The translations under genes were made by a program, and so were the position numbers. Source: Bacteroidales bacterium (lineage in GTDB: Bacteria; Bacteroidota; Bacteroidia; Bacteroidales; NBLH01). From it: a stretch of DNA of 6,124 nucleotides. The notes below the pieces were generated by a model. That model worked only from the letters and a program-made list of their open reading frames with translations. It was not told the origin of the DNA and made no database searches. Of this stretch, positions 4,987 through 6,124 are shown piece by piece; the first letter of the stretch is position 1; each line of letters begins with the position of its first letter. The DNA lies in assembly GCA_029210905.1 (NCBI GenBank), contig JARGGF010000304.1, positions 1 through 6,124 on the forward strand, written 5' to 3'.

Positions 4987-5952
4987 TCAGCCCTGATCTA
5001 ATTGTTTCTTGAAATGTGCTTTCATCTCAGGAGATAAATTTTCAAGACCATTTTCGACCGGATAAGTTCTGTCTTTTGCTGACAAATAGTAGACGTTTGG
5101 CTTAGTTCCTAATTCTTCGGCATACCGGTAACCATCCCGTTGTTTTATCAATTCACTGAATCTTAGTATTTCAGTACCGTTTGAAACCGCATCTTCGTTA
5201 ATATCGCCAAAATAAATAGTACCCATCGGGCAAGCTGTTACGCAGTGAGGAAGCTCTCCCTGGCGAACCATATCCGGACAAAAATAACATTTACCAACAG
5301 TGCCAATTTTTCGGGGTGTACTAGTTTCAGGGGAATAGTTCTCATTGTCAGGATCAATATCAGCTTGTGAAATGGGAGATTCCCAGTTGAAAGTCCTTGT
5401 AGAATAAGGGCAACCTGTCATACAAAATTTACATCCAATACAACGTTCATTGTCAATCAAAACTATTCCATCGGTTCTTTTAAATGTGGCACCTACCGGG
5501 CATACGCTAACACAAATCGGATTATCACAATGGAAGCATGGCTTTGGAAACCAATGGTAAGCAAAATGTTCAGCTTCTCGCAAAAGATATACTTTAATCC
5601 ATTCCTGTCCCGGGGAGAGATTGTGTGCTTTTTGGCATGAAGTGACACATTTACGCTCATTGTTGCACTTAGCAAGGTCAATAACCATAACAAATTTACG
5701 TCCAGGGATTCCCTCCCTGGCTTCAGCACTATTAACAGGTTTACAATGATGCAAATGTGCAGTATCAACTTCCACCAGTTTTCCATCCGGAGTCAATACT
5801 TTAACTGTATCACCGGATTCTGCGGTTTCGCCAGTTTTATTTGAACAGGAAGACAATAAGCCCCCTAATGATGCACTACCAATACCAACTACAGCACCTA
5901 TCCTAAGAAAATCTCTTCTGCTGCTTTTCTTTTTGTTTGATTCTTCTTTCAT
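4987..5952 (-). CDS. Tat-exported four-cluster Fe-S subunit (NrfC/DsrO-like)
   Basis: Periplasmic ferredoxin-like electron-transfer subunit of 321 residues. It carries a twin-arginine signal (SRRDFLRIG, 11-19), a hydrophobic stretch, and LSSC36, which fits a lipobox, so the mature protein may be a lipoprotein. Four cysteine motifs follow: C96-X5-C102-X3-C106, C139-X2-C142-X4-C147-X3-C151P, C171-X2-C174-X2-C177-X3-C181P and C222-X2-C225-X11-C237-X3-C241P. This is the layout of the DmsB/NrfC/PsrB/DsrO family, which wires a quinone-reactive NrfD subunit to a redox partner. The first motif has only three cysteines; C70 (HLHHC70K) is the only other one left in the mature part. The start is well supported by AGAGAGG (5957-5963) four bases before the ATG. 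It is the first visible gene of the operon and is followed by the nrfD-like gene. No molybdopterin subunit is fused or adjacent in view, so the electron donor or acceptor is unknown. Confidence 0.93.
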   Translation of the reverse strand: MKEESNKKKSSRRDFLRIGAVVGIGSASLGGLLSSCSNKTGETAESGDTVKVLTPDGKLVEVDTAHLHHCKPVNSAEAREGIPGRKFVMVIDLAKCNNERKCVTSCQKAHNLSPGQEWIKVYLLREAEHFAYHWFPKPCFHCDNPICVSVCPVGATFKRTDGIVLIDNERCIGCKFCMTGCPYSTRTFNWESPISQADIDPDNENYSPETSTPRKIGTVGKCYFCPDMVRQGELPHCVTACPMGTIYFGDINEDAVSNGTEILRFSELIKQRDGYRYAEELGTKPNVYYLSAKDRTYPVENGLENLSPEMKAHFKKQLDQG

Positions 5953-5996
5953 AATACCTCTCTTAGTTTGTTTTAATAATTCATTAATAATCGAAC

Positions 5997-6028
5997 CAAT
6001 TGATATTTATTCAGACTGATTCGCCAAA
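5997..6028 (-). promoter_or_regulatory. Candidate Bacteroidota-type promoter
   Basis: Read on the minus strand, TTTG (6025-6028) is followed after 19 bases by TATCAATTG (5997-6005). The Bacteroidota primary-sigma consensus is TTTG about 19-21 bases before TAnnTTTG. The -33 element matches, and the -7 element is imperfect (one extra base and one mismatch). Transcription would begin near 5990, giving a leader of about 40 bases ahead of the Fe-S gene. If real, the operon starts here and not further right. Confidence 0.3.
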
Positions 6029-6061
6029 CTTACTGACAAGCATTACGCTAATTAGAATTTT

Positions 6062-6086
6062 TTATTGAAAAATTAATTTTCAATAA
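6062..6086. promoter_or_regulatory. 10-bp inverted repeat upstream of Fe-S gene
   Basis: TTATTGAAAA (6062-6071) and TTTTCAATAA (6077-6086) are perfect inverted repeats around a 5-base centre, 110 bases upstream of the Fe-S gene and just upstream of the candidate promoter. No U-tract follows on either strand, so a terminator is less likely than an operator. It contains TTGA and TCAA half-sites, but they are too far apart for a standard FNR/CRP box. Confidence 0.35.
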
Positions 6087-6124
6087 GTGAAGGTGTTACA
6101 TTGGTTTTTGCAGTTGAACAATAA

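Noticed and set aside
5493..5786. Minus-strand frame of 97 codons overlapping the Fe-S gene
   Set aside because: The overlapping frame encodes the conserved cysteine motifs, so this is a shadow.

Overview
The window looks like chromosomal DNA of a member of the Bacteroidota. The lineage is an inference from style: AT-rich DNA with long AT intergenic gaps, a Shine-Dalgarno sequence at some genes only, signal peptides ending in ..KAQ and ..ASAQA, a GPH-family sugar symporter, and a hairpin-rich intergenic unit of a kind I associate with this phylum. There is no rRNA, tRNA, CRISPR array or transposase gene.

Layout. Bases 1-155 are GC-richer (79 G/C in 1-150, about 53%) than the AT-rich remainder. 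They carry a short REP-like motif and, on the minus strand, a 42-codon open stretch reading GGTGLAPFM, perhaps a remnant of a ferredoxin-NADP-reductase-type gene. A plus-strand gene (204-1598) encodes a GPH-family cation symporter for a sugar or glycoside. The gap 1599-1919 holds a multi-hairpin REP-like unit and a strong terminator usable from both sides. From 5952 down to 1920, four minus-strand genes are transcribed leftward and converge on the transporter: a Tat-exported, probably lipid-anchored four-cluster iron-sulfur protein; a ten-helix NrfD-type membrane subunit; an unrecognised exported protein with two similar beta-rich domains and a C-terminal membrane anchor; and a periplasmic monoheme cytochrome c.

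How the genes work together. NrfD plus a periplasmic ferredoxin-like subunit is the core of many quinone-linked respiratory complexes (PsrBC, NrfCD, DsrOP, HmcBC, QrcCD, ActBC). Here it is followed by a mobile-looking cytochrome c, so the simplest reading is electron exchange between membrane quinone and periplasmic cytochrome c through the Fe-S clusters. No molybdopterin or multiheme catalytic subunit is present. Either it lies beyond position 6124 (upstream in the operon), or the module only relays electrons. The anchored two-domain protein is the least explained part.

The genes are loosely spaced (79, 91 and 164 nt gaps), and three of the gaps contain notable inverted repeats, including a long intercistronic hairpin after nrfD. 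Expression may therefore be adjusted gene by gene at the RNA level. A candidate Bacteroidota-type promoter lies about 45 nt upstream of the first gene.
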